Origin: Rhizobium lusitanum
Lineage (GTDB): Bacteria > Pseudomonadota > Alphaproteobacteria > Rhizobiales > Rhizobiaceae
Length of the DNA stretch: 64,000 nucleotides
Direction of reading: 5' to 3'
Assembly: GCF_014189535.1 (NCBI RefSeq)
Contig: NZ_CP050308.1
Span: 62,001 to 126,000 of the forward strand
The notes beneath the pieces were generated by a model that saw nothing but the letters and a program-made list of their open reading frames with translations, was not told where the DNA came from and did not search any database. Position numbers and translations under genes: made by a program. How positions within the stretch are numbered: position 1 is the stretch's first letter; the number at the start of each line of letters is the position of its first letter. Positions 61,994 to 64,000 of the stretch are shown here, piece by piece.

Positions 61994-64000
61994 TCAAGAT
62001 CTCGCGGCCTTCCATCCGAGAAGCCGCATCGCATTGGCGGTGACGAGCACGGTGGCGCCGGTATCGGCGAGGATCGCCGGCCAGAGGCCGGTGATGCCGA
62101 CGACCGTGGTCACCAGGAACACCGCTTTCAGGCCGAGTGCCATGGTGATGTTTTGATGGATATTGCTCATCGTCGTGCGCGATAGCACGACCATGTTGGC
62201 GACATCGGTCACGCGGCCATGAAGCGCTGCGGCGTCGGCCGTCTCCAGCGCCACGTCGGTGCCGCCACCCATGGCGATGCCGACATCGGCCGCTGCCAGC
62301 GCCGGCGCATCGTTGATGCCGTCTCCGACCTTCGCGACGACCTGCTTTTGCGCCTGCAACTCGCGCACGATGCGCTGCTTGTCTTCCGGCAGGAGCTGGG
62401 CGCGGGCTTCGATGCCGAGACCCTTGGCGATGGCCGCAGCGGTCCGTGCATTGTCGCCGGTCAGCATGACGGCGCTGATCCCGGCCGCTCTGAGCGCCTC
62501 GATCCCGGCGCGAGCGTCAGCGCGCGGCTCGTCGCGCATGGCGATCAGGCCGGCAATCTTGCCGTCCACGACCAGCACGGAAACGCTCTTGCCTTCATCG
62601 TTCAGGGCCACGATCTGGGCATCCTGCTCGGCCGAGAATACTTCGATCTCCCGCGCCGCCTGTGGTGAGAGCAGCAATATGGCCTCGCCGCCAACCCGGC
62701 CGCTGACGCCCTTGCCGGGCAGGGCTTTTGCTTCGGCGGCAGGCGGAACCGGGAGCCTGTCAGTCTTTGCCCGCTCCAGGATCGCAAGAGCAAGCGGATG
62801 GCTCGAGCCATTCTCCAGCGCTGCCGCCCGCGACAATACCTGCGCCTCGGTAAAGCCGAATCCGGCAACATCGGTCACCTTTGGCTTGCCCTCGGTCAGC
62901 GTGCCCGTCTTGTCGAAGGCGACCGTCGTTACCTTGCCCATGGTCTCCAGCACGGCGCCGCCCTTCAGCAGCAGGCCGCTGCGAGCGCCCGCCGAAAGGG
63001 CCGCAGCGATGGCTGCCGGTGTCGAAATGACAAGCGCGCAGGGGCAGCCGATCAGCAGGATGGCGAGGCCCTTGTAGACCCATTCTGCCCAGCTCGCGCC
63101 CATCGTAAGAGGCGGCGTCACCGCAACCAGTGCCGCGACGGCGACAACGCCTGGCGTATAGTAGCGCGAGAAGCGGTCGATGAAGCGCTCGGTCGGAGCC
63201 TTGGATTCCTGGGCTTCCTCGACCAGCTTGACGACGCGGGCGATGGTGTTATCGGCGGCCGCCGCCGTGACTTTAACGCGCAGCACGGCGTCCGTATTGA
63301 TCGTACCCGCGAAAACTTTGGCATCGATACCCTTGCGCACGGGCGTGCTTTCGCCTGTGACCGGCGCCTCATCGATAGCGCTTTCTCCTTCGACAATGAC
63401 GCCGTCGGCAGCGATACGGTCGCCGGGGCGCACGAGAATGATCGCGCCTACCTTGAGACTGTCGGCCTGGATCTCGCGGGTCTGGCCGCCGTCTTCGACC
63501 AGCGCGGTTTTCGGAACCAGCGTCGCCAGCGACTGGATGCTGGCGCGCGCCTTGCCGGCGGCCACGCCTTCCAGCAGTTCGCCGACGAGGAAGAGGAAGA
63601 CCACCGCTGCCGCTTCTTCGCCGGCGTTGATGACGATCGCGCCGACTGCCGCAATGGTCATCAGCATTTCGATGGAAAAGGGCGTGCCGGCCAGAGCCGC
63701 CATCACGGCGCGGCGCGCGATCGGCACGAGGCCAACCAGCATGGCGATGATGAAGGCATAGGGTGCGATCGAGGGGACGAGATGGCCGATGGCATAGGCG
63801 GCAACCAGCGCGCCGCCGGACAGGATCGTTAGCCGGCCCTTCTTGCTCGCCCACCACGGGCCGTTCGTCGGCGCATGGTCATGGCCATGCAGCCCTTCCA
63901 CTTCCTTTTCCGCAGGCTTGTGATCGGCATGATGATCATGAGCGGCATGGTCATGCGCCGAATGATCATGGCCGCTGTGATCATGGGAATGGTCATGATC
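61994..64000 (-). CDS. zntA: ZntA/CadA-type P1B heavy-metal ATPase (partial, N terminus beyond the right edge)
   Basis: A zinc/cadmium/lead export pump of the inner membrane; 669 codons are visible, with no start. The visible N terminus is a His/Asp-rich stretch (many D-H and H-D pairs, positions 63902-64000 and 63860-63890). Motifs in order: TGE actuator loop (PVTGES), membrane metal site CPCALVIS, phosphorylation DKTGTLTEG, SSHPLALA, GDGINDAPAL. The last helix region has NITMALGLKAVFLV and DTGATVLVTANAMRLL, the P1B-2 signature. No Cys-x-x-Cys metal domain is visible, but it could lie off the edge. Confidence 0.93.
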   Translation of the reverse strand, partial: DHDHSHDHSGHDHSAHDHAAHDHHADHKPAEKEVEGLHGHDHAPTNGPWWASKKGRLTILSGGALVAAYAIGHLVPSIAPYAFIIAMLVGLVPIARRAVMAALAGTPFSIEMLMTIAAVGAIVINAGEEAAAVVFLFLVGELLEGVAAGKARASIQSLATLVPKTALVEDGGQTREIQADSLKVGAIILVRPGDRIAADGVIVEGESAIDEAPVTGESTPVRKGIDAKVFAGTINTDAVLRVKVTAAAADNTIARVVKLVEEAQESKAPTERFIDRFSRYYTPGVVAVAALVAVTPPLTMGASWAEWVYKGLAILLIGCPCALVISTPAAIAAALSAGARSGLLLKGGAVLETMGKVTTVAFDKTGTLTEGKPKVTDVAGFGFTEAQVLSRAAALENGSSHPLALAILERAKTDRLPVPPAAEAKALPGKGVSGRVGGEAILLLSPQAAREIEVFSAEQDAQIVALNDEGKSVSVLVVDGKIAGLIAMRDEPRADARAGIEALRAAGISAVMLTGDNARTAAAIAKGLGIEARAQLLPEDKQRIVRELQAQKQVVAKVGDGINDAPALAAADVGIAMGGGTDVALETADAAALHGRVTDVANMVVLSRTTMSNIHQNITMALGLKAVFLVTTVVGITGLWPAILADTGATVLVTANAMRLLGWKAARS

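Overview
The window reads as a chromosomal segment of an alphaproteobacterium of the Rhizobiaceae (Rhizobium/Agrobacterium group). The signs are GC-rich coding sequence, the ribosomal-protein and RNA polymerase sequences, the order tRNA-Trp - secE - nusG - rplKAJL - rpoBC - rpsL - rpsG - fusA - tuf - S10/spc/alpha, and accessory families common in rhizobia (DUF1402, BTLCP, DUF817). Species is not resolved. Nothing looks like a phage, insertion sequence or CRISPR array.

Layout. Positions 1-2056 hold the tail of a probable NAD-dependent epimerase/dehydratase, a GT8-like glycosyltransferase and an unrecognised protein, probably a surface-polysaccharide locus. Positions 2273-34755 are a nearly continuous information-processing block: tRNA-Trp(CCA), secE-nusG, rplKAJL-rpoBC, the str group (rpsL, rpsG, fusA, tuf), the S10 and spc groups, secY-adk, and the alpha group (rpsM, rpsK, rpoA, rplQ). 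Gaps in it carry hairpins that look like terminators, attenuators or r-protein leaders. Positions 34814-45188 hold a divergent DinB/TetR pair, two membrane proteins (DUF817, DUF2809), a translationally coupled MarR-FUSC-DUF1656-HlyD efflux operon, msrPQ (periplasmic methionine sulfoxide repair) and ilvD. Positions 45263-51958 hold an LprI-like protein, a DegQ-type protease coupled to rarA, several small proteins, a DapA-family protein lacking its catalytic lysine, and an ApbA/PanE-like reductase.

Positions 52164-56455 are the most unusual part: four overlapping genes encoding (A) a four-helix membrane protein with cytoplasmic coiled coils, (B) a membrane-anchored VWA-like protein, (C) a MotA/ExbB/ZorA-like four-helix protein with a long coiled-coil tail and (D) a MotB/ZorB-like protein with an OmpA-type peptidoglycan-binding domain. 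This looks like an uncharacterised ion-driven envelope machine. It resembles the motor half of Zorya but has no nuclease, helicase or flagellar genes beside it.

Positions 56483-64000 hold an ABC-F ATPase, a CNNM/CorC-type CBS protein, two periplasmic proteins (BTLCP cysteine peptidase, DUF1402), a small secreted protein, and a ZntA-type P1B ATPase whose N terminus runs off the right edge.

All calls are by reading the sequence. Family names come from motif recognition, not from database searches.
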